From Vicia villosa (lineage: Eukaryota > Streptophyta > Magnoliopsida > Fabales > Fabaceae): a DNA stretch of 64,000 nucleotides. The stretch's first letter is position 1, and each line of letters opens with the position of its first letter. Position numbers and translations under genes: made by a program. Below the pieces are notes generated by a model, which saw only the letters and a program-made list of their open reading frames with translations, searched no databases and was not told where the DNA came from. The DNA lies in NCBI RefSeq assembly GCF_029867415.1, contig NW_026705155.1:992001-1056000 (forward strand), given 5' to 3'. Shown here piece by piece: positions 34,393 to 48,390 of the stretch.

Positions 34393-34740
34393 GCTCTGAG
34401 TTGCCGACTTTTAGTCATGAGTGTCCCGACCTTCGAGTTGTGGACATTTGTCATACACTCCCCTATAGGGTCCTGGCAAACCAATCCCTTGCACCTGCCT
34501 ATTGCAAATAGGCATTACAATGCTTCTTCTTTCCTTCGAGGAAATCCTACGGGAATATCATTGTTACATGTCGAAGCTTGTTAAGCGGAGGCATCCAAAA
34601 GAAAAAGAAATAATACAACCATCTGTCGCATGGAGCGCAAATTTTTTGGTACTTTAGTATTTAATCTTCTTCTACCTCGAATGTTCGAAAGGCTAATGCC
34701 AATCTCACCTTCAGGTTTAAGACGATTAAATAGGGGCAGC
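34377..34740 (+). mobile_element. Ogre C 3' UTR fragment
   Basis: Non-coding sequence ends in 'gacgattaaataggggcagc', an Ogre-type polypurine tract, right before LTR C. Two diverged copies of 'accatcgagttgtg / accttcgagttgtgg' at 34379 and 34430 hint at a minisatellite cut by the junction. Confidence 0.6.
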
Positions 34741-37700
34741 TGTTGCACCCCAAAATTTGCCCACATATTTATTCCTAACTGGCTTAAGCTTCTCATGTCA
34801 TTTGCATACCTTCCACTAGGTCATCTAACATAATCCATGCATTCATTAACCAATAATTTGAGACATGGGATCAGAGGTCTTCTAGTTGATTAGGGTTCTA
34901 TTGGTTTGAGGCTCCTACTTGAGATAAACTTGATTCACCTGGTTGTTCTTTGAGCACGGGGATCAAGGAATTAGGGTTTGATTCATGAAATTCTTATTCA
35001 TCAAGTTACAAGGTTCACCAGCAAAGGGTAATTGGATCTTATGTTAAGGTGTCCTTCTGTGCTTCAATCCTCGTCTTCATCAAAAAGGCTCCTAAGGCAT
35101 TATGGTTATATGAAGGGCATCAACTGAGGAAAGACTTTGTCGTGGTGCAAAATACAGAGTTGTGAATTCACTGTTATTAAGGCATTTGCTCGTTGGTTTT
35201 ATGCGAATGGTTATTGAAAGTTGGATTGAGTTGGGTTCATTATCGTGAAATATTCATTTCAAGCTACCACTTAGGGCTATGAGTTCTTAACATACAAGCT
35301 TGATGGGATTAGAATGTGACGTGGAGTTCAAGTTGCAAAAGCAAAGCTTACCATGGAATCTCACTCAAGTATCCATTCAAAATTCATTCAAGTTGATCAA
35401 AAGGGTTATACCAACAAAGTTATATCCACATTTAATGTTCACCATGCATTATCAGTCAAGGCAAGTCAACGTACATGATAAGGACCAATCTTAAACTCCA
35501 AGGACTAATCCCAAGGTACATCATCAAGATACAAGAGGAATGCAAGTTTCACAAAATAAAGAACTTCAGATTGTATCTTCAACTTTGAAACCATAAAAAC
35601 CTTTCAAGTTCTGTGCTTAAACTTCAAAGTGCCTTTTCTCAAATATTACAAAAAAGCCATACACTTGTTACAAAGTCTTAAGGCATCCAGTATTACAAAG
35701 GCACGAGTTCTATACGAAGTTCTTACAAGTGTTACAAAGTACCGAAGGTTTTGTTACATTTAATCTTTATTTCGAATTCTAAATAAGTTGCTAATTCTAG
35801 TGGACATAAGCCAAAATGGTGTCTCTTGACAAAGCTTGCCTCGGTTCGTCTCTTCCATTACACAAGCGAATTGCACCTGTATACTAAACAAAAAAAACCA
35901 CATCAGCAGCAACAATTCCTATCTAACATTCATTCAAAATCCACAAATAAATAACCATGTTGCATTCACATATTCAGCACCATTCACCACATCATATATC
36001 CAATGTCCAAATCATTTTCAAACCAACTCAGCCACATCGAACCAGCCCTATACTAGCACAAAGACTCAGTGTCATACAGTAAAAAATCAAACATTCAAGA
36101 GCAAAGAGCAGTGCATTTTCAAGCGTTTCCGTTTCGAAAACAAAACAAATCATACAAAATCCCAATCCAATACATACAGCTCATGCATCCAGCTAAACAC
36201 TCATACAAGTCAAGATACATTGCCCATTTACCATACTGCACAGCCCCTTAACATAACCAAACCTCACTGAGTTCGTTACAAAGAAACAGACTCATTTCAT
36301 ATCAATTTCAAACCATTCATGACATCTCACAATCCTAACGAATTCTCGAAAACCTCATAACTAACTTTCCCCCTCACCTTTTAATTTCAAAACTACGGAC
36401 AGTTATCAACCAGCCTCTAACCCATTCTCCTATCAATCAATCCCCTGTTTTTAATTCAGTTTCAGCTTAACTGTGTTGTAACTAAGCTAACTGTTTTTAA
36501 ACTCAATAACCAAACCATTAACCAAACTAACTCCTTTAACTAACTAAAAACAGAAAAAACAGAACTCTAACAAACTTATAACCGCTCAATCTCTACCCTT
36601 AGATTCTCTAACCGTTTCTCACCAATCCTACGCACCAGATTCGATCACCCTCACCTATATAATCTCTTCTTCGTCCATGATTCAGACTCTTCACGCCATT
36701 ATTACCATCCTCCTTCATCCTTCACTTCTCAATTTTCTCTCAATCATCATCCTCTTCCTCTCACTCTCCCATCTTCATCACTTCAATTCTCTCTTCAATC
36801 TCTATCTCTCAATCCTCTCCAATCTACAGAATTGATCCCTAACCACCTTCATCTTCAACCTCTCATCAAAAATTCTCCAATTCAATCACAAAAAAGACTC
36901 TAACAGAAAAGATCAGAAGAAAAGAAACATAACAGAAAACCAAAAAAAAAAAGGTTGGAACTCACCTCAAGACCTTCCTCTTTCTCTCTGGTAATCTTCT
37001 TCATCATCGAAAGAACTCAGAAAATGAATCTCAAGCATAACTAAATCTTCAGCAATGAATCTTGATCTTCATCTTTCTCCGCTATGGTTTCGCCGCTGCA
37101 TCATCACTTTCAACCTTGGCAACACCGTTGAAGAACTCTTAATCTTCGTGCTCCACTACTTCACAACACAACTTCAATAATCCTCATACAAAATTGCATC
37201 GGTTCAGACGAATCTCCAACAAACACCTGCAAATCGGAAGCATCATCAATCACCATCAACTGCAACAACACCACCGCGTCAAGATTCAGATCGCGAAACA
37301 GGGAAGAAGAAGAGAGGTGAGCGAAATCGAGATTGAGTCGAAGGAGGGAGATGAGGGAACCGAACGAGAGAGAGAAAGATTTTGAGATTTGAGATCGAAA
37401 GCAGAAAATCTGAAATGAGATCGGGTCGGAAAGGGATGCGTGCGAGAGAGTGAGATGTGAGGCAGAGGTTTGAGAGGACGCCATCTCGTTGTAGTGTTTA
37501 CGGTGGTCAAAGGGGGTTCATCGGAGAGAGAGGTTATCGGCGCCGTTCTGAGTTCGTGAAGAGGGAGAAGAGATTTTTCTCTGGGGAGGGAAGCTGATAA
37601 GTCTCAATTGGTAACCCTAATCCCCTTTTGCTATTTTTTATTAATTAATTAAGGAGATTAGTTGCAATTAGCTGATTTTAATTGAGATTAGTTGGAATTA

Positions 37701-39189
37701 ATGTGAACATTTGAATTTAGTTGATAATCTGATAGGTTTATAAAATCTGGATTGAATCAAAGCCTTGGGCCTATACGAAAACGCTATCAACAGACCTCCC
37801 TTTCGCCCATGTTGTTTTTATTTGACTAAAAATCTCCATAAAAAATTCTGATGGACCAATTTGTCTGGGCCTTGTGCCTCATTGCTGACTACACCATTAT
37901 TTTCTATTTTAACCCCCCTGTTTTCATGTTTTGTAATTAGATTAAATTTTTCTTTTAGTATTTTTCTCTCTAGTTTTTTTTAGATATTAAAAACATATAA
38001 AAATCAGTAGTAAAATTTGATGGTTGACTTTAGGATTAACTTTAGCTCTAGAATATTTCTCATGACAAAAAGAAATCATAAAAATACTAGTTTAGGCTTA
38101 TTAGAATTTAGGTTTTAGGCTAGTACTAATTTTGACTTTTAATTGAATTCTCCCTCATAAAAACTCATAAAAATAGTAGTATATTTTAGGTTAATTTTTG
38201 AATTGCCTTTTTTATTTCTTTTGTATCATCTACATGTTAATTTTTGTATGCTTTTGGGTGTGATTTTGTTGTATGACTTGGCCATATTTTTGGCCTACTT
38301 TGTTAATATCTTTTTAATGCTCCTTTTAGAATTTAGTCACCATGTTAACATTAGACTTAGATTAGAATAACTCTAGGTTTAGAAAATAGGCTAGTCTCCC
38401 CTTTCATTTCTTTTTTCTTTTCAACTCTAAAACATCTAATAAATACTTGAAATAAATTCCCTTAAAAAATACCAAGAAAACACCAAAAACATTAATAATC
38501 AAAGTGAAAATTCTTAAAAAGGGAATGGAAGCTTGAACATCCCTTGCTTAAGGGAATGTTCGAGTGCTTGGATCTCCCTTGCTTAAGGGTACCATTCAGG
38601 TGTAAGTTCCCACTCATAAAAAACACAAACCAAAGAGTAACTCGAGCTTCCCTTGCTTAAGGGATTTCCTCGAAACGCTCAAACTCTCTTCTGTCTCTCG
38701 CCCTCGTGGCATTCTTAAGAACATGTTGAATCCATTCCATAATTAGGCGTATAAGTCTCCAAAGGTCGAGCATCGTGGAGTGCGACTTTAACCTCTGTTC
38801 AACTAAAAAACACAAAACAAATGGAAACTATGGAGCCGAACTACGGTCGTTCTGATTCCTGAAAAGGATACGTAGGCATTGGGTCGCGGGGCCTAAGCGA
38901 ACACACTTGTAAATAATTCCTTCTTTTCCCTGTGTTTCGTTTGCATGCATTTGCATTTAGTTTTTAGACATTAGACACCCTTTAGATAGAAGCAAACATA
39001 GGTGGATACCATCGAGTACGATGGGCGTGAGGGGTGCTAGCACCTTCCCCTTGCGTAACCGACTCCCGTGCCCTGTTCTCTGGTCGAAAGACCTTGTTCT
39101 TATTTTGAGTTAGGTTTCCTGGTATTCCTTTCCCTTATGGGATAAATATATTAGTGGCGACTCTGATTCCATTTTTCGCGGTAGCGACA
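34741..39189 (+). repeat. Ogre C long terminal repeat, 4.4 kb
   Basis: It starts TGTTGCACCCCAAAATTTGC and ends ...TTCGCGGTAGCGACA. A TATA box (TATATAA) is at 36656-36662, followed by a C/T-rich leader. 'gggtgctagcaccttcccct' near 39032 and TGGCGACTC at 39155-39163 are family-wide U5 features also seen in the other Ogre LTRs. No primer site follows, so this is a true 3' LTR or a solo LTR. The small ORFs inside look incidental. Confidence 0.7.
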
Positions 39190-41085
39190 ATCATCATAAG
39201 CAAAACGGTTACAACATTTCAAAGGAACAACTCCCAAGATTGATTGAAGAAGCAAGCCACATGAAGCACGTTAGAAAGACAAAGCTTAACCAAAGAAACA
39301 CGCCATCAACTGTAATCATCATGTTGAAGATAAGGTTCTGCCAAGAGCAACACTTGTCATTCATGAGCCAATCGAGACGAAGGTATTCAAAGAAATATTC
39401 AAACAATTGCAACGGCTAGATTCCAACGGCAACTCATCAAGCTATATATATATAGATCAAACTTTAAACTTGAATGTGTGCCCATTCGTACACCAAAAAT
39501 GCATTAAGTGAATATCCAGAGTGTGTATCCAAGGTGCAACTATAGAGTGCAAAAAAACAGAAATCTTGAGAGAAAATCTGTAGAGAGAAGCTGAGCATGA
39601 AAGTATAAATGAAGAAATATGAAATCATGCATCAAAAGTTACACAAGAGGTAACACATACTCAGTATGTGATGAATCAATCTACTGTATTGTTATCCATA
39701 AGCCTCTGTAAAGAAAGAAGGAAATGAAGAGCATGAACATGAAAGCTGACAAGCTAAATCAAACTGCTCCATCAAGAGGCAACATACAATAAGTGTATGA
39801 TAATCAAATGTTGAAATACACATCATTTTCCTACAAGAAGAATCCCTCAGAAGATGAAGAAGAAAACCTGCATGTTATGCAGAATGCTCCAATGGAGATT
39901 AAAAGACATCCAAGGATACTTGATCAAGCCTTAAATTGATCATATTGAAAGACAAAGGAAACTGAATACACTGAGTTGTTGCTCGAAGAGTGTTTCATGT
40001 TTAATGATGTTGATTAATGTGTCACCAGCTGAAATCAGCTTAATGATCAATATCGGAGAAGAAGATGAAGATCAAGAAGAAGCAACCAAGAGAAGAGTTG
40101 TTGCTCTTAATCTGCTTTCAGAAGAAGAAGATCTCATCCAAAATTTCAAGAATAGAAGACTACTAGATTATGTATTATTCTTGTAATTAATTGTAGAACA
40201 CATAGAGTTGTTGCTCGGAGTGTGTTATTTCTTAGGAATCTTCTGAGAAAGTGTTTAGGCTCCAGAATAGGAGAAAATCTGCTTGAATAAGAAGCACACT
40301 TGTAATCTCCAGTAGAACAATTCTGAAAAGAATTGGTGATGATGCCTTGAGCGACCGAGTAAACGTCAGAAGCTTGAGAAGACAATGATGGTAATCATTG
40401 TGGAAATTCTCTTGGAGACCAAGTGAAGGTCAGAAGTCCAGGAGTCAATGAATGTTATATCTCATGGAGATCACTGAACAGTTCATTGTAGTCAGTCACA
40501 ACAGGTTGGTTGTGCAGGGTCAGTCACAGCAGTTGGCTGTGCAGGTTACTAGATTGATGAATGTTATATCCAGATGGGATCACTGAACGGTTCTGTCATC
40601 TAGGGGTTAGTCACTCGCGGGTAGCTTGTGCAGGGTTAGTCACAGCAGTTGGCTGTGCAGGATCTTAGTCACGACGGAGGATCGTGCAGATGTAATTAAG
40701 TTTGGTTTTAGTGGATTAAGACCTCTGTTGAGAGGAAAATCACCTGAGGAAGGTGGACTGGAGGTAGCCTTATTCAGAAGGTGAACCAGGATAAAAATAA
40801 ACGTGTCTTTTACTTTTTGCATAATTCGTTTTAACTTAGAACCTTCATGCAGAAATCTTCAGAACTGTATTGAGACAAGTCAGAAGTTCTGATGATGCAA
40901 AGAAGTTAATAATGAACATCTCATTGGTTATGCAACTCCATTCCAAACATGCTTCCGCAACGATAAAAGCATATCCAAAAGATGAGATACAAAAAGAAAG
41001 AAAAGAATATTAAGAAAGGGAATTTTTAATTGATAAAGAACACAGTTCAATCCCCCCTTTCTTGTGTTTTTCTCCACCTTTAGTA
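39190..41085 (+). repeat. Sirevirus-type Ty1/copia LTR remnant
   Basis: The 3' half shares an ordered set of short blocks with the Sirevirus LTR at 59998-61216 read on the minus strand: 'gtggattaa', an 'aatcacctgagg'-like block, 'ggtggactgga', 'ggataaaaataa', and a 'ccccccttt..tgtgtttttct' end. A TATA-like run lies near 39445-39455. The left part is missing because Ogre C abuts it. The right boundary is approximate. Confidence 0.55.
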
Positions 41086-41110
41086 TTTTCCTAGATCCTC
41101 TTTTTTATAT

Positions 41111-41305
41111 GCTAATCTTGGTAGTAACCCGTGTTTTGAGTGGAGGAGCTTATGGAACTCCAGGATTGTTCTAACTCTCGGTTGTAGGTGGAGCATTGGC
41201 AATGGGAGAAAGGTTAATGTTATGCATGAAACTGATGTCCTACATGATGTAACAATATCACTGTGTGTTATTCTCCTGGAAGAATGTCTGGGACTGTGTA
41301 TATGA
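41111..41305 (+). pseudogene. LINE ORF2 fragment
   Basis: A frame of 64 codons contains 'FEWRSLWNSR', then 'GCRWSIGNGRKVNV'. These resemble the region just after the reverse transcriptase of plant LINE-type ORF2 proteins (W-R-S-I-W and G-x-R-W-x-I-G-N-G motifs). Homology fades after about 40 codons. It is flanked by LTR-element debris, with no poly-A tail or target duplication visible. Confidence 0.5.
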
Positions 41306-43008
41306 AGGTTGAAAAATCAACATTATTGTTTAAAGTGGCAGTTTTGACATAATGTGGATGAATGGGCAGATTCTGTTCTAGATGTTAGTGGTATGTTCTG
41401 GTAATACATTACTACTGTCATGATGAAGTCTTCAAGTAAGGTGGATGTCTGATAATGTGATCTGAAGATGAGGAGGCTTCTTCTACTGTTAGTAAAAGAT
41501 TGTGGCAGCCTTTACTGTGTGTCGAATGTGAACCAAAAACATTTGTTATGGAATATGTGAGAAATTCCAAATCAAGTGGGCTTTTGTGTTGAATTGGCAG
41601 ATCATGTATTTGAAATAAACATGGTGAGATTATGCTCAACAAGTGTAAGAAGTGACAGTTCTTCATGTTGAGAATGTGACAATCTCTTTGTGTTTTCATA
41701 TGGTATCAAGTAATCATCTACAGAAGGAGCATCGTTTGTTCATGTCAAGGGAAGATGTGCTAATCTAAATATATGGAGCTTACTTGTATTGTTAGATCCC
41801 TCAGGAGGCTGTGAAGAGCATTTGTGGTTATAGGTGAAAGAGTGCAACGAAGACTGTGTTCAACTGGTTTGCTTAATAGAGAGTAAGCTCTTGAAAACAT
41901 GAAGATGAGTCTTATGTTTCCATTCATTAGTGCAAGTTTTTGCTTAAAGAAGCACAGGTTATCTTGGACAGGGGGAGTTATTAGTCCTTTTTGGCGGTCA
42001 TTTATTTGGATGGTTTTCTCAAGGTTATTTGAAGAGGTTTGGCCTGTGTGCATGAGTAGTAAAAAGGGACAATATCTAATAGGATGTCATGACATGTTTA
42101 AAGACATAGTATCTGCTGAGTTAAGCTAGAAATTTTTTCTTGATACTATCTATACGCATCAATGGACGGTGTAAAGTGTAATTGTTGACTATGAATGCGT
42201 TGATTTTAAAGATAACTCCTTCCAAGATAAATATTTAAAAACCGACTTGGAAAGAGTAATTTCTTTTGGGAATGTTGCCTAATTACACCTTTGACCATGG
42301 ACCAAGACCAAGACCATCGTTAATTTCTAAGGATTTAAGTGGCTATATAATGGTATCATCTCTGCTCTTCAGTCTCAGCACATCACGAATAATTTTCGTT
42401 TGTCTCCAAATAAGTTGTGTCTGGGTTTGGTATTGTGATGGGTTGCTATGTGTTTCTATCATGAATTCTTATGTGAGACCACCAAAAAGTGTTTGTTCGT
42501 ATGTATGGTCATGCCTATTAAAGGACCTTGTAAAATTGTGATTTGTGATCTGAGTTATGAACAAAATTGTGATTTGTGTTCTAAGTTACAGGAAGTAAGG
42601 GATTCCTCCCCTATCTTCTTCCTCATGTACACCATGATGTGTGTACTTCACAGAGGAAGTTGAGGGTGATGTTCATCAGGGTGTTATGACATTGATAATC
42701 TCTTTGTCATATTGTGGCTAAAAAGGAGGAGAGATAACCGTAGGTATTTTGAAGTCCACTATTGTCAAAAGAAACAAAGGATTATTTAAAGACAATATGG
42801 ATTGAAGATGTTATGATGTGGTTCAAAGATACTATGAAGACCTGAAGAACAAAAGAGATTGAAGCCCAATTCTGAGAATGTAAAAGTTCTGTTCTTCTAA
42901 AGGTTGTAGTTTTTATCTTTGTTGTCTTGAAAGTTGAAGCTCATATTTTTGTTGTGTTGCTGCAATTTAATGTATAAGTTTTAGCCAAAATAAGCCAAAG
43001 GGGGAGAT
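41306..43008 (+). mobile_element. Degenerate Ty1/copia internal debris and polypurine tract
   Basis: No intact coding region was found. It ends in the purine tract AAAGGGGGAGAT (42997-43008) directly before the LTR start at 43009, so at least its right part is the 3' internal end of a plus-strand Ty1/copia element. The middle part holds nothing I can identify. Confidence 0.45.
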
Positions 43009-44072
43009 TGTTGATGTTTTTATTGGCTGATTGGCATTTATGTTTGGCTAAAATATGATAGCAGCAATATGTAATAGAATGTATAAGTCTTACAAATATA
43101 TAAGAACAAAACAGGTACAAGAGCAAGATGTTATATGGAATGTAATGACATCAACTCATGACATCGCGCCTGCAGAACTGGAACATGAAGATTCAATCTG
43201 ATACTCAACAGATACATAATATTATATGGAATATTATGTAATCATGTATGGCACAGATTTAAAGGTCAAAAGAATCAAGTCAGAATATTGAAGAATCAAA
43301 TCAGAATATTGAAGATTCAGCAGTTTCTAATTTAGGATATAAATTAGGAAACTTATGATTGAAGACCTTTCTTTTAGCAAAAGATATCTGCTGATTTGTA
43401 ACAACTAGTAATGTTGCGATTGTAAGCCCAAGTCCAGATGGGAATAGGTTATAAAAAGAAACCTTTGTAACCTAGTTTTAAAAAGAGGCAAGACGAGTAT
43501 TGAAAAGATGTAGTCTTTAGGGTTTGTAAAGGTAGACCACCCAGGTTGTGGGATGGCTGCCATGTTCTTCTCGAAACTTGTAGGTAAGAGAAGTATTGTT
43601 CTCACTCAAAACCTGTAGGTAAGAGTTGACTGTTTTGTTTCTTGATTGAAGATGTGAATCAAGATCAAGTATATATTCTTGTAGTTGTTTAAATAGCTGT
43701 TACAGGGTTGTAACAGTTAGGTATCACTAGGGACTGAGCAGAGGTTCTCTTGTCTTAGATGGAGTTCTAAGATAAAGGTTGTATTGGGTAGTGACTAGGT
43801 AAACCAAAGGTTGTTTATCTGTAAACCAAAGGTTGTTTACATAAAATAGTACTACTGATAGTGAAATATTATTCCTGGCTTGGTAGCCCCCAGAGTAGGT
43901 TGTTTGACCGAACTGGGTTAACAATTCACTGTGTTATTTATCTTCTGCAGTGTATTATTTGTTCAGTCTTGAATGTTGTAACATCGTGTATAACATCAGG
44001 TTCAGGGTCAATAGCTTGGTCTATTACAAAACCAATGAAGTTTACAATCTGGATATGTTGACTGAACTAACA
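43009..44072 (+). repeat. Ty1/copia LTR (plus strand)
   Basis: TGTTGATG follows a polypurine tract at 43009. A plausible CA end is at 44071-44072 (...ACTAACA). The region is AT-rich with small internal repeats such as 'aaccaaaggttgttta'. The right boundary is uncertain because no target-site duplication could be verified. Confidence 0.5.
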
Positions 44073-45191
44073 TGGTCCCAGTACTCATGGACTCCTTCCT
44101 CTTAAGGGGTAATCAAAAAACTTGGGGATCATTCTTTCCTGCCTTAGCTAAGCTGATAACAGATCAGGTGTCTTAACATCGTGATTGACATCCTGAGTCT
44201 TTCATACCAGAATTTCACCCTCGTCCATATTTACTACTACTACCATTAGATTGTAAGATTTCAGAAGAAGTCGCTTGATAGAAAAAGGAATAGCAGGATA
44301 GCATTTATTCACATCTCTTGATCTAGGTATCCTAAGGTTCACCTTACCATATCCACATTTTGTTAATCGACATACACAAGTTACATAAAGTAGTAAGACC
44401 TTCTCGCCTCTGGGTTCACATGGTTAGCTTCACAAGCTATAAGACCTCAACATCTTTGGTTAACAAATCAATTAACCGAGCATTATCTTTTAGTAATCAA
44501 GGTAAAATGATATTCACATGGATTTTATAAATACTTAAGTGTATACTAAGGTTATGGAAGTTTAGTCATCTCATAACTTTTTCCGTTAGCTTTCCAATGT
44601 CTCCAACGGCGCCTAATTCTGAGTTACGAAACTCAAGTTATGTTATTTTCAATTCTGTTTTCCAATGCAGTGTCAGGAAATCGATTTCCAATATGGGAGA
44701 ATCGATGACCTGCGCGTAGAATGCCCAAAAATCATATTTTCTTACTAGAAATCGATTTCAATTATGGGGAAATCGATTTCCTGTAACTCAGACTGGAAAA
44801 TACTTAATTGTTTGCATAAAAACCAGTCCCAATACATCCCACATCAAACCCTAATATGCAATTACATACTTAGGTTATCATAACTCATATAAATTAGCAC
44901 ATGCATCATCAATACTACACTATATTCCATACACTGGCACATTCAGGCAATTATCTTACTATCCCATTTAGCATGCAATTCTCCCTAAGTTCCTAACTAA
45001 TGGAACTCACCTTGATTAAGAGGATATTCTGAGTTTGATGATAACAATGGATGTTGATTAGGGCTGAGTTGAAGAAGATGATGATGACTCTCACACTTGC
45101 TCATCATTCTCCTTCCAAAATCACCATTCTCTTGCATGCAAGACAAGGTTGATGAAGATGTTGCACTTCTCTCTTCCTTGCCCTCTTTCAC

Positions 45192-45244
<53 letters not shown>

Positions 45245-45572
45245 CTTTATTTTGATTTTATCTCCTCTTCTCCAACCCTTCCTTCAAATTATGAATTTTG
45301 GTGAGTAAGAGAATGAGAATATGGCGAGACTTAGTATTGTTTAGGCTCAAATATAATTTTATGGGAAAAGTCTTTATTGCCCTTACTACTAATGCCAAAA
45401 TGCAACCATGCCACTTGTTACTAGTTCTCCACTTAATATTTCAAAAGGCTAATCCCACTTTGACTCCCACTAACTTCATTCTAACTCCATTCCTTAAGTA
45501 CTAATTACCATAATCATGCCTAATTACCAATATTAGTACAATTACTGGTAACTAGCAACTAGGGATGTTACA
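44073..45572 (-). repeat. Ty3/gypsy chromovirus-type LTR (minus strand)
   Basis: On the minus strand a purine tract AAAGGGGGGAGAA precedes TGTAACATCCC, the usual start of Tekay-like chromovirus LTRs. The LTR lies to the left of 45572. The left limit is not defined. It contains several ATCGATTT motifs at 44690-44785 and a CT microsatellite. Confidence 0.55.
45195..45243 (+). repeat. (CT)n microsatellite
   Basis: An uninterrupted CT dinucleotide run of about 24 units lies inside the minus-strand LTR. It looks like a likely length-polymorphic site. Confidence 0.95.
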
Positions 45573-48390
45573 TTCTCCCCCCTTTAGAATAAATTTGTCC
45601 TCGAATTTCTTCCAACTAAAAGGGTGAAAAATTCCTTATATCTTCATCTAATAAAAGGGTGAAATGTTTCTTACATCCCTCCTTTGGGTAAACCTCGCGA
45701 CTCCGTCTGAACGTTGTTCCATCCGAGAAAACAAAATCCGCTAATACTTTTGAGTCCTAACATTCTTGCCTAGAAACCTTAGTCCTCACACAGTACATCT
45801 CTTCTGGTACTTCGTCCTGACATACCTGGGAAAAGATCCTCCCAAGGTCTCCGACCTTTACTTCTTTGTAGCTTTAGAATTCCTCGCGTTTCACTCTGGT
45901 TGGATATTTCTCATCCTCAATGTTTACCAAGTTCATCCTTTCTCAACACATAGCACCGACTCCCACTTCTTTTCCCTTAGTTTCTTTCCTTATCTCAAAT
46001 CCATACTTTTCTACTGAAATGTCTCTCTCTAATGACGGTATTCGAGATTAGCTTCTACACGATTCCATATAGTGTCATACCCATGCATGTTAAATTCCTT
46101 GGTCCTGACTTCTAATTCCCAGATGCTCAAAATGACTTGCTCAAAGTCTACCTTCTTGTGCTACCAAGTTTCTTACTTTGATCTTTCCTTCAGTCTTAAA
46201 CGACATAACTGCCACCGCAATCTAAAAGGGTGCACAATTCTGCAGCATTAGTCTTGATATCAAACAACTTCACATAATTCCTACCGACGAAAGGTGAACT
46301 CTAACAGTCAACCTGCATCAGTCGTTTAAGTTTTCATGCACGCCCATAAGTGCACAAGACATAACCACAAAGAGTCCTTGTCAAAACGAATTCTTCACTC
46401 ATCTTCAAAATTCCAACGGTCACGACAATGATAGTCAATCGGAGACCCATAAACATCTGATTCACACGTCAATCACGATGTCTCTCACATACCGGTCCTT
46501 CATCAATACCTCCCTTGATTATGGTGGATCCATGAGAATATGAGACGAACAAAACATTGCTTCAACGAGTTCCTCCTAGAATGATATCTCTGCTCAAACT
46601 CAATCATACAAGTAGTCCGCCCATACCTATTACAAGCTTATCTGATTCTTCTTTTATCCGCTGCACTACTCTGATCTCAACCGGTCACACACACTTCTTA
46701 AAATTCTCTGAATCATACTACATTAACAATCCACTTGGTTCCATTCATTTACTACACTTATTCTTTTAGTAGCAACAGCCCTTGTTCGACACCCGTCCAA
46801 TCACGACACGGCTAGGATCTTAAACACACACTTCAGCAACTACTCTTCGAGGTTGAGTAATTTCCCAAAATCAGATTACTAATTGTTCCATTATTCTAGG
46901 TTAGGTCCACTTGACGCAACTTGGTCACACGCTTTGGTTATAGAACATCTAAGGCTGAATATTCACAGAATATGAGTTATTCTTATCCTAGAGACTCCCA
47001 CATCGTACAACTACGATAACTCTTCCCAATTTTTCCACAGTTTCTTCTCAACCATACGACTTCATATCGTTGGTGTGACAACACTTCTAAAACCAATGTG
47101 CCTCTACTTACCGAGACTGACCTTATTTCACTTCTGAGGATCTACAGATACTCCCCTCGATACATCTCACATCGAGCTAACCCAAGACATGCTTCGTCTA
47201 TTCTAACACTGATCACCAATGTTAAAGAATGGACACACAATACGTTGGTCGAAATATGATGACTACACACACATCCCATCTCGGACACTATGCATAAAAG
47301 GTTCACTAACTCAAATGGAACAAGAAGTATCTACGAAATAGAATCTAAAATCCTCAAGCGGTCCTGACCACCCAAGGTCTCCTCATAAGCGTAGCATTAG
47401 AATCTAATCCACCTCATTGTCGCCCGCTCGCATAATCCTCAATCATCGAGTGCGACATGTGGATCCTTATCCCACCTACCTCGTGAGAATTTGGATCTGC
47501 GTCTCACGAATACCAGTCTCATCCTAACTTGAGTTCCAGATCATCATTGTCCCATATCTATCGAAAATGACAACTCACCCGCCTAGTGCATGATAGCGAT
47601 ACTATGGTATTATACCTGTCTGGTAGTACTAACATGGTGGTCCAACTCCGAGTCCATGCACCCAAGTAACCTACCCAGTAGCGTATAATGATCCCCACCT
47701 ATATCCTATAGCCACGGCCGATAATAATCGGACATGTCTCAACTAAGGTCATCGCTACTCAGTTCCTTTTAGTCACACGTATAAGGTATACCCACTCTGA
47801 ACGCAACAAGATAGATCTGACTTGACAAGAATTCGGTTTGAGTTCCTATGCCAAGTGTGTACTCACTCACACAGGGCACGCACGAGAGGTTCCCAATGAT
47901 AACTCCCACCACATAGGAACATAATGGTTACAAACAACAATCACATGTTGTGGTCATCTCGGCGATGCCTGTAGATAACCACCAGTTCAATTCATCTAAG
48001 TACCCAACACCTAGCGTAGTTTTACGGCTTCACTCGGGATTAGATGATTCACAACTAGCAGGGAACATGGATTATTGCACTCTGCATATCCATTCACTCA
48101 GTTGTCACCCAATGTAGTTTTAGGACTCACGCATTTCAGAATAACAAGGAGATGCAGTAGTTTCTTTCACCCAATCAGATATCCTAGATTTCCAAATTGG
48201 AGGTCACTACTTTCACTCGTCCCATCAACCGTTCACTAGATGACTACTCACATCTTAAGGTACACCAGAACGAGTCGGAGTGTAACGATCTTATCCACTC
48301 AAGTACTTCCCAAGCCAGAGTAATTAGAAAGATCCAATATCTCTGTCCAACTCCCAAAGTCTTCAATCCAACGGTTTCTCTGTCCATTAT
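45573..48390 (-). other. Probable chromovirus 3' internal region, mostly unidentified
   Basis: The first 20-60 bases right of the LTR (45573-45620) look like the end of a Ty3/gypsy polyprotein and its polypurine tract on the minus strand. Beyond about 45700 I recognise nothing. No ORF is longer than about 85 codons. Base composition is visibly richer in C than the AT-rich flanks, and it ends sharply near 48400. It may be an old non-coding 3' UTR of the same element. Confidence 0.3.

Noticed and set aside
35836..36270. 144-codon ORF inside LTR C
   Set aside because: Low-complexity Thr/Asn/His-rich translation of AC-rich LTR sequence, without homology or conservation that I can see.
37161..37510. 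Antisense ORF (107 codons) rich in Ser/Leu in LTR C
   Set aside because: It arises from purine-rich leader sequence of the LTR, and several overlapping frames are open by composition.
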